Source of the DNA: Lachnospiraceae bacterium
GTDB lineage: Bacteria > Bacteroidota > Bacteroidia > Bacteroidales > Muribaculaceae
Assembly (NCBI GenBank): GCA_023663655.1
Contig: JAMPGZ010000006.1
Location: 1-64,000 of the forward strand
Length of the DNA: 64,000 bases
Direction: 5' to 3'
Shown in pieces: positions 41,642 to 51,044 of this stretch (position 1 is the first letter of the stretch; the number at the start of each line of letters is the position of its first letter). The notes under the pieces are model-generated. The model made no database searches. It was not told the DNA's origin and was given only the letters and a program-made list of their open reading frames with translations. A program made the translations under genes and the position numbers.

Positions 41642-42260
41642 TAATATGACGGGATCCCCGAGCCCGACAACTATAGCGGCTTCGTGTTGGTGGTCTGTGC
41701 ACATTGATTAAAGGACCAATTCAAGCAGTCTTCCAGATCATTTTCTGAAACTTAGCGAAGTGTAACTTCGGGCGACTCCATCTGCTTCCGCTGTCGTTGT
41801 CGGTCGGGTTCTGCGGGTGAGGCGCCTGTCGGAGTACTCCAACGGATCCGTGCAATTGCAGCGAGACTCTCGGGGCTGACTGTTGCCGGCTGATGTCAGC
41901 GTCCTTCGGGCGTGTTGCTTTGATTGCGGCGGAACCGTGACGGGATTTCTCTCCCGCAGATTGATGCCGTTGTTTTGTAGGCAAAGATAGTACATGGTTG
42001 AGGGGGATTTACCCACTTTTTATCCCATGTATCAAATTTTTTTTATGGGCTCGTGGGATGGCAAGATAAAATGCAGTCATACTGACCGCTTTTTATCCAA
42101 CACAAACAAAACACCATCAAAATATTCCAAGCCCGGCATTCACCTTGGGTCTTTTCCTTAACCTCGGCTACGCTTCGTGGCGGATGAACTGCCTTTGCAT
42201 GACATTTTGAACCCCGATATTGTGCTGGTGCTACATACGGCGAGCAGTATCATTGTTTCG
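41642..42260. other. Non-coding stretch; possible small transcript on the minus strand
   Basis: A TATCTTTG box on the minus strand (given strand about 41981-41988) is followed by about 280 bases lacking stops in two overlapping frames (41721-41984 and 41738-42016). Neither frame looks like a protein: both are rich in Arg, Ser, Thr and Pro and have no domain. The stretch may be a structured RNA or repeat remnant. At 42164-42182, CTCGGCTACGCTTCGTGGC matches an interspersed motif also near 19440 and 47475. Confidence 0.4.
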
Positions 42261-43523
42261 TTATAGGCGGCGGTATTCGGGGAGGCAGGTGTTGAGGTAG
42301 CTCTTGGCTCGTTCCCAGGGGATGTAGATCTCTTCTGAGTCGGGGAGAAGCGGTACCGGGACTTCGTTGAGGTCGAAGCGCGCGTAGGTTTTGCCTTTTG
42401 CCGAGCGGAATAGGATAATCTGCAGATTGGATGCCATCGGAACCACATAGAAGTTGTGCCAGTGGGAGGCGACGGTGTCAAAATAGTTGGTGAGGTAATA
42501 GCATCCTTTCAATCGCATGAGCGAGAGCAGCGGCATCATGGTTTCGGCATGGCCGAAACGGAGCTGTACGCGGTTGTCGGAGTTGCCGGTCACAACATCG
42601 TCGGTGGTGGAGATGAGGTTTTCAAGCAGGTCGGCAGCTATTTCAGCGGGCACGGAGGAAAATGTGTTGGCTGTGCGTGTGAGATATTGGCTCAGATTAT
42701 TAGCCTCCCATGCACGGTTCATCTCTTCTTCAGTGAAGAATTGCAGTATGTCACACTGTAGCCCCATGGCGCTCATTCCGGCAAGTATGGCAAATTCGGT
42801 GCGTGTTATGTCCTGCAAGTGCTTGTCGTCGAGGGGATAATTTTCGCCGAGTATGCGTCGAGCCGGTTCCGGGGAGACGATTGAACGGAAGTATGCCTCG
42901 TAGGCTTCTTTGTAAGGCTCCTCCTTGCGGTAGTCAATATAATCGGCATCGAGGTCGAAGGGGCGCATGAGTGGCGAATTCTGTCGACCTGACGAAGTGT
43001 AGATCTTGATGTGATTGTTCATGCGTGCCAACTGATGAGTGAATGAGTACATGCTCATAATGCATCGTGGAGCGTAGGATGATAGGGCGTGGACGGTGGC
43101 GTTGTCAAAGAGTTGCGGATAGGTGGTGTACATTCGTGCGGCTATTCCACGCTGTTCCGCCATTCCGAGTGAGTCGAGTGCTCCCCACTGATTTTTGCTT
43201 TTGTCCATGATGAGGTTCACAATGTCGAGGAATTGCCGTCCTTTGTCAGTGATTGTTCCTATCGAGTCGGCGTGCATCAGCGCCTGACGCATCTCGGTGG
43301 TGCGTTTTGCCGATGACGGGAATCGAGCCCCGTGGCGGCTCACGTGATTGATCATTATCGGCTTCAATGAGTCGGGGTAGGCTATGATTTCCGACGGAAT
43401 CGGATAAGGGGTGGCGCTACCCTCACATTGTGTCGGGTTGAATGATGTGGTCATCGGTTGTGAGGCAAAGGCAGGAGCCGATATTAAAAATAATCCTGAC
43501 AGAAGCGAGGTAATTCGTGACAT
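42261..43523 (-). CDS. MINPP-type histidine acid phosphatase (phytase-like), secreted
   Basis: A 420-residue exported phosphatase with signal peptide MSRITSLLSGLFLISAPAFA. The catalytic histidine lies in SRHGARFP near 62-69, and the proton-donor motif is HAE near 325-327, which marks the multiple-inositol-polyphosphate-phosphatase branch; other histidine acid phosphatases use HD. Relatives release phosphate from phytate. It is divergent from the TPR/cobQ unit. A minus-strand -7 box TACTTTTG lies at given-strand 43544-43551. Confidence 0.88.
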   Translation of the reverse strand: MSRITSLLSGLFLISAPAFASQPMTTSFNPTQCEGSATPYPIPSEIIAYPDSLKPIMINHVSRHGARFPSSAKRTTEMRQALMHADSIGTITDKGRQFLDIVNLIMDKSKNQWGALDSLGMAEQRGIAARMYTTYPQLFDNATVHALSSYAPRCIMSMYSFTHQLARMNNHIKIYTSSGRQNSPLMRPFDLDADYIDYRKEEPYKEAYEAYFRSIVSPEPARRILGENYPLDDKHLQDITRTEFAILAGMSAMGLQCDILQFFTEEEMNRAWEANNLSQYLTRTANTFSSVPAEIAADLLENLISTTDDVVTGNSDNRVQLRFGHAETMMPLLSLMRLKGCYYLTNYFDTVASHWHNFYVVPMASNLQIILFRSAKGKTYARFDLNEVPVPLLPDSEEIYIPWERAKSYLNTCLPEYRRL

Positions 43524-43529
43524 AGTAGT

Positions 43530-43551
43530 TAAATTTGTGTTGTCAAAAGTA
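43530..43551. promoter_or_regulatory. Overlapping divergent promoter boxes between phytase and TPR/cob genes
   Basis: TAAATTTG (43530-43537, plus strand) and TACTTTTG (minus strand, 43544-43551) lie six bases apart in the 37-base gap between divergent starts. Neither has a clear -33 partner. Confidence 0.45.
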
Positions 43552-43560
43552 AGAATAATT

Positions 43561-43833
43561 ATGGAATTATCCGATAAAATAAACTCTCTTATTAATAATA
43601 ATGATTTAGAAGGGGCTATTGTTGAGCTGGATAAGATAATTGAAGGTGATTCCGGCGATGCTGACGCTTATTTTGAACGGGGTAAGCTGTATTGGCGGCT
43701 GGGACGGCATCGGGAGGCGATAAATGATTATAATCGCGCAGTGTCACTCAACAGTTCTTCTCCGGCAGCCGAGGCGTTGCGTCAATCGATGGAGATAATG
43801 GCATTTTATAACCGAGATCTTTATAACCCCTGA
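43561..43833 (+). CDS. Small TPR protein, probable first gene of the cobQ operon
   Basis: A 90-residue soluble protein with two TPR-like helix pairs (LEGAIVELDKIIEGDSGDAD, then AYFERGKLYWRLGRHREAIN and DYNRAVSLNSSSPAAEAL). The start is ATG 43561, 24 bases after a -7 box TAAATTTG; the frame is open upstream to 43411 inside the divergent phosphatase gene. It lies nine bases before cobQ. A scaffold role is likely for such a small TPR protein, but the partner is unknown. Confidence 0.75.
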   Translation: MELSDKINSLINNNDLEGAIVELDKIIEGDSGDADAYFERGKLYWRLGRHREAINDYNRAVSLNSSSPAAEALRQSMEIMAFYNRDLYNP

Positions 43834-43842
43834 TATCAGCTT

Positions 43843-45324
43843 ATGACAACATTAAAACCGATTATGCTCGGCGGCACCGGCAGTGATGTGGGCAAAAGCC
43901 TCATTGCCGCTGCGTTGTGCCGCATATTTCTACAGGACGGTTATCATCCCGCTCCATTCAAGGCTCAGAATATGGCGCTCAACTCATTTGCCACCGCCGA
44001 CGGTGGCGAGATCGGAAGGGCGCAAGCAGTTCAAGCGGAAGCTGCCGGAATTGAATGCGTCACCGATATGAATCCGATTCTGCTTAAACCGTCGGGCGAC
44101 AGAATGTCGCAAGTGGTGCTCAACGGCAAGCCGATAGGCAACCGTGACGCTTATGAATACTACCATGGTGATGGGCGCGAAAGGCTGCGTGAAGAAGCCT
44201 GCAAGGCGTTTGACCGTCTTGCCATGAGGTACAACCCTATAGTCATGGAGGGCGCCGGCAGCATTGCCGAGATCAACCTTAAGGATACCGATTTGGTGAA
44301 TATCCCGATGGCACGTCATGCCGATGCGGCGGTGCTGCTTGTCGCCGATATTGACCGTGGAGGGGTGTTTGCCTCTCTCTATGGGTCGATAATGTTGCAG
44401 TCGCCTGATGACAGAAAACTGATACGCGGTATAATTGTCAATAAATTCCGTGGCGATATGCGGCTCTTTGATTCCGGCAGACGCATGATTGAGGATATAT
44501 GTGGAGTGCCGGTGTTGGGAGTGTTGCCTTATATGGACGACATCTGTATTGAGGCAGAGGATTCGGTGGCGCTTTCCAAAATGAACACTACTGCCGAGGA
44601 GGGTGTGGTGAATGTCGCCGTCATACGTCTTCCAAGACTGTCTAATTTCACCGATTTCGATAGGCTTGCCGCCTGTGAAGGGGTGAACCTGTATTATACT
44701 TTTTCACCTGATGAGGTCAAGAAAGCCGACATTATCATATTGCCCGGCACAAAGTCGACCATTTCCGATCTTGTAGCCGTGAGAAATTCCGGCATAGAGC
44801 AGGCGATATTGGAGTCACGCCGCCGTGGAAAAACTATTTTAGGAATATGCGGAGGCTATCAGATGCTCGGTAAGGAGATCAGCGATCCTGATGGCATCGA
44901 GGGCAAGCCTGGACGTGTAAACGGTTTGGGGCTGCTTCCGGTCGCTACTGTGATAACCGAGGCGAAGATCACCGAGCGAAAGCGTTTCTCATTGACTCCC
45001 GGTGGGAAAATGCTTGACGGTTACGAGATTCACCAAGGGCGAAGTGAGATAGAAGAAGAGGGTGTGCCACCGATGATATATTATGCCGACGGAACTACCG
45101 ACGGTTGTATTGCCGATGAAAAGTGCATGGGATCATATATGCATGGCGTGCTTGACCATGATGAGATGATAGACCATCTTTTGGCTCCATATAAAAAGGA
45201 TGAGAGTGTGGGAACGGTGACTGATTATGCCGCTTTCAAGGAGTCGCAATATGATCTTCTGGCGGAACGGGTGAGAGAGTATCTTGACATGGATAAACTT
45301 TATGAAATAATGGGAGCGCGATGA
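43843..45324 (+). CDS. cobQ: Cobyric acid synthase
   Basis: Amidates adenosylcobyrinic acid a,c-diamide at four side chains using glutamine and ATP. The 493-residue protein has an N-terminal P-loop-type domain (IMLGGTGSDVGKSLIAAALC, then FKAQNMALNS) and a C-terminal class-I glutaminase domain with cysteine in GICGGYQMLGKEI and a histidine in GSYMHGVLDHD. The stop overlaps the start of the next gene by four bases (ATGA). Confidence 0.96.
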   Translation: MTTLKPIMLGGTGSDVGKSLIAAALCRIFLQDGYHPAPFKAQNMALNSFATADGGEIGRAQAVQAEAAGIECVTDMNPILLKPSGDRMSQVVLNGKPIGNRDAYEYYHGDGRERLREEACKAFDRLAMRYNPIVMEGAGSIAEINLKDTDLVNIPMARHADAAVLLVADIDRGGVFASLYGSIMLQSPDDRKLIRGIIVNKFRGDMRLFDSGRRMIEDICGVPVLGVLPYMDDICIEAEDSVALSKMNTTAEEGVVNVAVIRLPRLSNFTDFDRLAACEGVNLYYTFSPDEVKKADIIILPGTKSTISDLVAVRNSGIEQAILESRRRGKTILGICGGYQMLGKEISDPDGIEGKPGRVNGLGLLPVATVITEAKITERKRFSLTPGGKMLDGYEIHQGRSEIEEEGVPPMIYYADGTTDGCIADEKCMGSYMHGVLDHDEMIDHLLAPYKKDESVGTVTDYAAFKESQYDLLAERVREYLDMDKLYEIMGAR

Positions 45325-46319
45325 TAGAAGGGCATGGCGATGATCTGTACCGCTATGGTGATAAGGTCAAAAGCAATTTCAGCAGCAATATATATTGCCG
45401 GTTCAATCATGACGGACTCAAGGAGCATCTTGCCGGAAGGCTCGGGTGCATGACATCCTATCCTGAGCCGTCGCCATTCTCGCTTGAAAGGAGGCTTGCC
45501 CGTGATTTTGGCGTGGATGAAGGCTGCGTTGTGGTGACGGCTGGCGCGACCGATGCTATCTATCGCATAGCCGACCGTTTCCATAAGAGGAGATCATTTA
45601 TCATGAGCCATCCCACCTTCAGTGAGTATCATGACGCGTGCAAGATAGCCTGTCATGATTTCTGCGATGATATTGAGGATGCCGAATTGGTGTGGATATG
45701 CAATCCTAACAATCCTACCGGCGAGGTGATGGGGAAAGATGCGCTTCGTGGTATAGTGAACTGCAATCCCGGAAAGATAGTTATAATCGACCAGTCCTAT
45801 TCGGAATATACGAATGTGCCGTTGTTTTCGGCTGCTGATGTGCGGGATATGGATAATGTGATTCTCGTCGGGTCATTTACAAAGCGATTTGGCGTTCCGG
45901 GGCTAAGGTTAGGATATATGGTAGGCAATGCGGAGCTGATGACCCTTATGCGTGTCAATGCCCGTCCTTGGACGGTGAGCCAGTTGAGCATAGATGCGGG
46001 GATATATCTTCTTGATCATGCCGAGGAGTATCGGTTGCCGCTGCCATTGTTGCTTGACGAAGCACGGCGTGTAGGGGAGTTGCTGAGAGGTGCCGGAATA
46101 AAAGCAAATCCTATGGCTACGCCTTTTTTCTTGTGTGAAACTCCTGAAAATGCTACGGCAGTACAGCTTAAAGAATATTTGATTGACGAGCATGGGATTT
46201 TGATTCGTGATGCGTCTAATTTTTCAGGGTTGAGTGGGCGTCATTTCCGCATCTCCGTGCAGTCGCCGGAGGAAAATGATATGTTGATAAAAGCTATCGA
46301 ACGATGGAATATGTTGTAG
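45321..46319 (+). CDS. Threonine-phosphate decarboxylase-type PLP enzyme
   Basis: A 332-residue fold-type I aminotransferase relative. In its operon between cobQ and cbiB it most likely makes (R)-1-amino-2-propanol phosphate from threonine phosphate (CobD of Salmonella), the linker for the nucleotide loop. It has PNNPTGEVMGKDAL (CNPNNPTG motif), the PLP-lysine region GSFTKRFGVPGLRLGY and the late RISVQSPEENDMLI. Histidinol-phosphate aminotransferases are close relatives, so the assignment rests on context. It overlaps cbiB by 16 bases. Confidence 0.85.
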   Translation: MIEGHGDDLYRYGDKVKSNFSSNIYCRFNHDGLKEHLAGRLGCMTSYPEPSPFSLERRLARDFGVDEGCVVVTAGATDAIYRIADRFHKRRSFIMSHPTFSEYHDACKIACHDFCDDIEDAELVWICNPNNPTGEVMGKDALRGIVNCNPGKIVIIDQSYSEYTNVPLFSAADVRDMDNVILVGSFTKRFGVPGLRLGYMVGNAELMTLMRVNARPWTVSQLSIDAGIYLLDHAEEYRLPLPLLLDEARRVGELLRGAGIKANPMATPFFLCETPENATAVQLKEYLIDEHGILIRDASNFSGLSGRHFRISVQSPEENDMLIKAIERWNML

Positions 46320-47224
46320 CGTTGTTGCCGTTATTCGGCGGATGGTTTTTGGATTTGCTTTTCGGTGATCCATCCCGATTGCCTCACCCCATAGTGGGTT
46401 TTGGCAAAATGATTTCTTTTTTTGAACATAGGTTTAATCGCGGAGCTCATCGCAGTCTTAAGGGGAGCATTGTTGCCGTGGGGCTGATAGTAGTGGTATT
46501 CTGTGCTGCATTCTTTTTGCTGAATGCCATGCCTGTGGCTTTGCGTGTGGCGGTAGAGACGGCAGGTGTGTTTTATTGTCTTGCCGGAACGACGTTGATA
46601 CGCGAAGTGAGAGGGGTGTCGCGAGCTCTTGATGTGTCGCTTGATGCCGGTCGGCGTCAGGTGGCAAGAATAGTGGGACGCGACACAGATGCTCTTTCCG
46701 AACGTGAGATCAGGGCTGCGGCGTTGGAAACACTTGCCGAGAATCTTTCTGACGGCGTTATTGCTCCACTTTTCTGGTATGGAATTCTCGGTCTGCCAGG
46801 AATGCTTGCCTATAAGATGGTCAACACGCTTGACTCGATGATAGGGTATCGCAATGAGCGTTACCGTGAGTTTGGCTGCGTTGCCGCCCGCATTGATGAT
46901 GTGGCAAATTATATTCCGGCACGTCTCACCGCACTGTTGATGGTGATTTCGTCAGGATCAATGAGGCATCTTCGCAATGTGATTAAATATGGACCAGCCC
47001 ATGCCAGCCCTAACAGCGGATTTCCTGAGGCAGCTCTTGCCTCAGTGCTTGATTGCCGGTTTGGCGGTCCGCATGATTATTTCGGGGAAGAGGTGGTGAA
47101 GCCTTATATCGGTGATAATCCGAGGGATTTTTCCGTGGAGGATACCGAAACAGGGGTTAAGATAAACCGCCGCTCCGAGCTTATTATGGTGCTATTAACA
47201 GCCGTGATGCGGATGATTATATGA
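46304..47224 (+). CDS. cbiB: Adenosylcobinamide-phosphate synthase
   Basis: A membrane enzyme joining cobyric acid to aminopropanol (phosphate). The 306-residue protein has several hydrophobic helices and the family patterns FGDPSRLPHPIVGFGKMISF, EIRAAALETLAENLSDGVIAPLFWYGILG and GYRNERYREFGCVAARIDDVANYIPAR. It is the last gene of the rightward cobalamin operon. No obvious terminator was found directly after it. Confidence 0.95.
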   Translation: MEYVVALLPLFGGWFLDLLFGDPSRLPHPIVGFGKMISFFEHRFNRGAHRSLKGSIVAVGLIVVVFCAAFFLLNAMPVALRVAVETAGVFYCLAGTTLIREVRGVSRALDVSLDAGRRQVARIVGRDTDALSEREIRAAALETLAENLSDGVIAPLFWYGILGLPGMLAYKMVNTLDSMIGYRNERYREFGCVAARIDDVANYIPARLTALLMVISSGSMRHLRNVIKYGPAHASPNSGFPEAALASVLDCRFGGPHDYFGEEVVKPYIGDNPRDFSVEDTETGVKINRRSELIMVLLTAVMRMII

Positions 47225-47665
47225 GTAGGTGAGATATTATTAGAGTCAAATCAGATAAGAGTTTGTGCAATAAACCTGTATCGAGTGAACTAAGTGCCGT
47301 CAGGCACGGGTCTGTCTATATCCTCGGCTGAGCAAAGCGAAGCCGGGGTCGGGGTGGTAAGTCTCTATTTGGCACGAGTCCCGAATGGGACGAGACTGTT
47401 TTGCCATGCTGATGATATGGCATGGACTGGAGGACATCTTCGATGCCCGACCATTTGTCCCATCTTACACCGCACCTCGGCTGTCGCCTCGTGGCGGTGC
47501 TCAAATTATTTAGCCGTTTCACGGCTATGGGTCTCTGTCCGGAAAAATGTATATAGCTTTTTATACGCGTGAACTATATAGGGCTATTTCATATTTTTAT
47601 AGGATACCAATGATTAAAATGAGGGTGTTGCAGAATCATCAATCGTGGGGACAGAACCTCTAAAA

Positions 47666-47746
47666 TGTAGGGACGCACGGCTCGTGCGTCTGAATACCAT
47701 GTCTGATATTCAGCTGATTACTGTGGACGCTCGAGCCGTCCCTACA
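47666..47746. mobile_element. 81-bp palindromic element with TGTAGGG...CCCTACA ends
   Basis: The left end TGTAGGGACGCACGGCTCG (47666-47684) and right end CGAGCCGTCCCTACA (47732-47746) are imperfect inverted repeats, differing by a four-base insertion. The same TGTAGGG/CCCTACA termini and hairpin plan occur in the 107-bp element at 12574-12680. It is a REP/MITE-like element. Confidence 0.65.
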
Positions 47747-47790
47747 ATTACAGCTAAAAATTATATTCTGCAACATCCTCTGATGATGAT

Positions 47791-47865
47791 TGGCAGAGGA
47801 AAAGAAAAGCGGACATAACCGATGAGGGTTGCGTCCGCTTATGGTGTAGCCGGATGGATCTCCGG
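47791..47865 (-). terminator. Minus-strand terminator of the secreted-protein gene
   Basis: On the minus strand AGCGGAC (given strand about 47836-47842) is mirrored by GTCCGCT (about 47808-47814) and followed by TTTCTTTTCC. A second hairpin AGCCGGA...TCCGGCT (47846-47870 region) precedes it. Both lie between the gene's stop at 47884 and the repeat-rich gap. Confidence 0.7.
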
Positions 47866-47883
47866 CTGATTTGTTGTGGTTGA

Positions 47884-48618
47884 TTACTTGTTCAAGTATT
47901 TCTTGCCGTTTTTGATAACGATGCCTTTGTAGTTTTCGTCAACCTGTACGCCCTGAAGGTTGTACATGGGAGCGTTTTCATCTTCAGCAACTGTTACATC
48001 TTCGATACCTGCATCTGGTTTAGAATTTAAATCGACATTTGAATATTCAAATCCGAGATAAGCAAGCTTACTGCCAGTGCAATATACATAGTATGATTTG
48101 CCTGCTTTTACGTTAAATTTAACCAATCCATTAGTCAATTTATTTTCAACGCGATCATTTACTGGAATTACTTCAGTGCCATCACTTGTAGATAATGTGT
48201 AATCAGTCTTTTTAGCATTATTTTCAATGACATAGAAGCTTTTACCGGAATTTAATGTTATGCAGATTTCAAGAGTCCCATCGTAAGTAGGTTCAAACTT
48301 CCAATAAGTTCCGCTTTCAGGTTCCCATTTTCCGTTATCACCTGCAGCCGCATTTTTTTCTACATCGTCAACGATTATTTTACCAAAAAATGGATTTTCG
48401 TTTCCTTGTGTAGTTACAGGGCAATCATTATCGCCAATTTTACCTTTTTGCCCGGCTTTGTTAGCTTTCCATCCTGTACCCCAAGTGAGTTTTATATTTT
48501 GAACATTTGTAGTCACTTGATTTGCTTCCGGGGTGCCTTCTTCAACAGCATAGAAACCTTGAGCATTTGCACTGACAGCCACGATAGCAGCTGCGATTAG
48601 AGTAAAAATTTTTTTCAT
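47884..48618 (-). CDS. Secreted protein with C-terminal sorting-like motif, unknown function
   Basis: A 244-residue exported protein with signal peptide MKKIFTLIAAAIVAVSANAQ. The mature part is a beta-rich, acidic module (for example WKFEPTYDGTLEICITLNSGK and VKFNVKAGKSYYVYCTGSK, as in carbohydrate-binding-like sandwiches). It ends PMYNLQGVQVDENYKGIVIKN-GKKYLNK, the short C-terminal signature seen on many secreted Bacteroidales proteins and resembling type IX sorting tails. It has a near-perfect promoter and its own terminator, so it is an independent unit inserted between the cobalamin blocks. Confidence 0.7.
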   Translation of the reverse strand: MKKIFTLIAAAIVAVSANAQGFYAVEEGTPEANQVTTNVQNIKLTWGTGWKANKAGQKGKIGDNDCPVTTQGNENPFFGKIIVDDVEKNAAAGDNGKWEPESGTYWKFEPTYDGTLEICITLNSGKSFYVIENNAKKTDYTLSTSDGTEVIPVNDRVENKLTNGLVKFNVKAGKSYYVYCTGSKLAYLGFEYSNVDLNSKPDAGIEDVTVAEDENAPMYNLQGVQVDENYKGIVIKNGKKYLNK

Positions 48619-48662
48619 GTAAGTGAGTTTAGTTAAATAAAAAATTTGGTATTAAAAGTTCA

Positions 48663-48694
48663 CAAATGTAATGAATATTATTGATTGTTCCAAA
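48663..48694 (-). promoter_or_regulatory. Promoter of the secreted-protein gene: TTTG-N20-TACATTTG
   Basis: On the minus strand TTTG (48691-48694) is exactly 20 bases before TACATTTG (48663-48670). The leader is about 40 bases. It begins within 20 bases of the stop codon of the upstream cobC-like gene. Confidence 0.75.
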
Positions 48695-48711
48695 TATTTA
48701 ACAGATTATGG

Positions 48712-49236
48712 TTAAATTTCGACTTCGATTATGGAACCGTATGTAGGTTGGGCATTAAATGCTTGGTCGATTGAGTAGCCGAGGCAGACGGTCATTGCTT
48801 GTATGAGTATTCCGGCGTGGGTGAAAATGGCTATGGTGGAATTGTCGTGGGGCAATGACGATAGGAAGGATTGGAACCGGTGTCGTTGGTCCATGAATGA
48901 CTCTCCTGCTGTAGCTTTGACGTTTACATAGTCATCAAACCAGGTTTGCAGCCGAGGATCCGATATTTCATCATAGCGCTGCATTTCCCAATCGCCAAAG
49001 TTCATTTCCATAAGTCGGTTGTCTTTTACCGCATCGGGAAATCCGCACGCCACGGCAAGTTTCACACATCGTGACAGCGGGCTGGTGTAGGCGGCATCAA
49101 TGTTGTACTGGGACAAACGGTGTTTTACATCCGCAGCTTCATGTGGGAATGTCGGTGATAGATTTACATCGCTCTGTCCGTAGCATATTCCTTTGGGAAC
49201 ATCGACCGAGGTGTGGCGTATGAACAGCAGTTTCAT
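48712..49236 (-). CDS. cobC: Alpha-ribazole phosphatase-like histidine phosphatase
   Basis: A 174-residue histidine phosphatase with the catalytic motif LLFIRHTSVDVPKGICYGQS (RHT) at the N-terminus, NRLMEMNFGDWEMQRYDEI, and the later FTHAGILIQAM. Its position after cobS makes removal of the phosphate from alpha-ribazole 5'-phosphate (or adenosylcobalamin 5'-phosphate) the best guess. Its ATG overlaps the cobS stop by four bases. Confidence 0.85.
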   Translation of the reverse strand: MKLLFIRHTSVDVPKGICYGQSDVNLSPTFPHEAADVKHRLSQYNIDAAYTSPLSRCVKLAVACGFPDAVKDNRLMEMNFGDWEMQRYDEISDPRLQTWFDDYVNVKATAGESFMDQRHRFQSFLSSLPHDNSTIAIFTHAGILIQAMTVCLGYSIDQAFNAQPTYGSIIEVEI

Positions 49237-49991
49237 ATCACGGGGCTGAATTGTAGGATTATGAGAACACCTGTGTAGAATGACAGCTCGCTTAAAAGAA
49301 ACGTGGCGCCGCAGCAGTCGCCTGTGTAGCCTCCTATCCGTCGCCGCATGGTCATAATCATCAGCCCTGTCGTGATTGCGGGTAATGTTATTGCCGGCAG
49401 CATCTCCACAGGTAAAAGCAGTAATGGAAGGATGCCGCCTATCATTGCCAAGCAGAATAGCTTGATGTTCATGCGGTTGTATACAGTCTTGTTTTTAGCT
49501 TCGCTCTCTTTGCGTGCGTAGGGGAGGAAATTGATAATCTGTGCGGCACAGAATTTGCTCCACGCGTCGCCGCCGATGAGTATTGCCGGCACCAACCATG
49601 AGGGCATTTCCATCAGGCACATATAGCACGTCATGTAGTAGATTATGAGCCCTATCACGCCATAGGTGCCTATGTGGCTGTCTTTCATGATGGCGAGAAT
49701 GCGGTCGCGGTCATCTCTGCCGCCACCGAACCCATCGCAGAAGTCAGCGAGTCCGTCTTCATGAAGAGCTCCGGTGAGCAGCAGGCGTGATAGAATTGCC
49801 AAGATAAGCGCTATCGACATGGGGAATAGCGCTGACGCCGCAATATATGTCAACGCCATGATTCCTCCGGTAAGCCACCCCACATAACTCCAATAGGGAA
49901 CTACATTTTTAAACGCCTCGGCAGGGAGTTGGCACACCCGCCACAGTGGCAGACGGGTGAAGAAAGTGACGGCGGCAAGCAGTTCTTTCAC
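49233..49991 (-). CDS. cobS: Adenosylcobinamide-GDP ribazoletransferase
   Basis: A membrane enzyme that joins adenosylcobinamide-GDP with alpha-ribazole (phosphate). The 252-residue product has hydrophobic helices and the diagnostic ALHEDGLADFCDGFGGGRDDRDRILAIMKD-type acidic region (the segment LHEDGLADFCDGFGG with a metal-binding DGxxD). The start codon is GTG at 49991, three bases after cobT. It overlaps the phosphatase gene. Confidence 0.93.
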   Translation of the reverse strand: MKELLAAVTFFTRLPLWRVCQLPAEAFKNVVPYWSYVGWLTGGIMALTYIAASALFPMSIALILAILSRLLLTGALHEDGLADFCDGFGGGRDDRDRILAIMKDSHIGTYGVIGLIIYYMTCYMCLMEMPSWLVPAILIGGDAWSKFCAAQIINFLPYARKESEAKNKTVYNRMNIKLFCLAMIGGILPLLLLPVEMLPAITLPAITTGLMIMTMRRRIGGYTGDCCGATFLLSELSFYTGVLIILQFSPVI

Positions 49992-49994
49992 GGG

Positions 49995-51044
49995 TTAAAA
50001 GTATTTGGTGACGTTGACCGAGCTGAATGAATCCATGTTGTTGATCATGTTGACCGCCGACATGACGATGGGGTAGGCACATACTGCTCCGCTTCCCTCG
50101 CCAAGACGCAGGTCGAGATGCAGCAACGCTCTCACGTTGAGATGCCGCAGCATGAGCTTGTGTCCCGATTCATCGCCTTGGTGTCCGAATATACAGTAGT
50201 CAAGCATTTCCGGATATAATTTGGACGCGGCAAGCGCACAGGCGGTCATGATGAATCCGTCGACAAGCACAATCATGCCGAGTTCCGCAGCTCTAAGCAT
50301 CCCGCCTACAGCCATCGCCAGCTCATAGCCGCCAAACCATGTCATTATCTCTTCCGGATTGCCGGCATCGGAAGTTTCGCTCTTGAACTTGGCGAGTGCA
50401 CGACTCAACACATCATATTTGTGCCGGATGCCGTCATTGTCAAGCCCTGCACCGGCACCGATGCAGTCGGCGAGCGGTATTCCGGTGAACAGGTGCATCC
50501 ACATCGATGACGATGATGTGTTGCCGCTTCCCATCTCGCCGAAACTTACTATATTGCATCCGGCGGCGTGCACTTCGTCGACTGTTTTGGCTCCCTCCTG
50601 AAGGCATCGGTCAAGCTCGTCGGCAGTCATGGCGCGCTCATGCAGGAAATTGCGTGTTGAGCGGCGTATCTTACGGTCTATTATGCCGTGACCTGCGGGT
50701 ATGTCGTAGTCCACTCCGGCATCGACGAGTACCAGTTTAAAGCCGTTCTGGTCGCATAGGAAATTTATTCCGGCTCCGCCCTTTGAGAAGTGGCTGAGTT
50801 GCTGCCAGGTCACTTCTTTAGGTGATACGGTCACACCTTCTTCGATGATGCCGTGGTCGGCAGCGAAGAGGATGTTGTGAGGATTGCGCAGCTCGGGAGT
50901 GAGCGTGTGCTGTATCATTCCTATCTGCAGAGCGAGTTCCTCAAGGCGACCTAATGAGCCCTTGGGCTTTGTGAGATTGTCTATTTTGTTGAGTAGTGCC
51001 GGACGAAGATCCTCGGCTATTGGGGTTATATTGAACTGTTTCAT
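49995..51044 (-). CDS. cobT: Nicotinate-nucleotide-dimethylbenzimidazole phosphoribosyltransferase
   Basis: Activates the lower ligand base of cobalamin by transferring ribose phosphate from nicotinate mononucleotide. The 349-residue product shows [40 protein letters not shown] and [12 protein letters not shown] with the catalytic region, and [17 protein letters not shown]. The ATG overlaps the cobU stop (ATGA at 51041-51044). Confidence 0.96.
   Translation of the reverse strand: MKQFNITPIAEDLRPALLNKIDNLTKPKGSLGRLEELALQIGMIQHTLTPELRNPHNILFAADHGIIEEGVTVSPKEVTWQQLSHFSKGGAGINFLCDQNGFKLVLVDAGVDYDIPAGHGIIDRKIRRSTRNFLHERAMTADELDRCLQEGAKTVDEVHAAGCNIVSFGEMGSGNTSSSSMWMHLFTGIPLADCIGAGAGLDNDGIRHKYDVLSRALAKFKSETSDAGNPEEIMTWFGGYELAMAVGGMLRAAELGMIVLVDGFIMTACALAASKLYPEMLDYCIFGHQGDESGHKLMLRHLNVRALLHLDLRLGEGSGAVCAYPIVMSAVNMINNMDSFSSVNVTKYF

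Larger units (their letters stand above)
47225..47883. other. Repeat-rich gap between the two cobalamin blocks
   Basis: This 659-base stretch holds many short palindromes (GTGCCGTCAGGCAC near 47290; the AGTCCCGAATGGGAC region near 47380; the CACCTCGGCTGTCGCCTCG/TGGCGGTGCT motif near 47464-47494), an 81-base inverted-repeat element (47666-47746), and a terminator before the secreted-protein gene. No gene is supported. Confidence 0.55.

Noticed and set aside
47294..47572. 92-codon plus-strand frame after cbiB
   Set aside because: Lies over short palindromes with motifs shared by other non-coding repeats; no family and no start signal.
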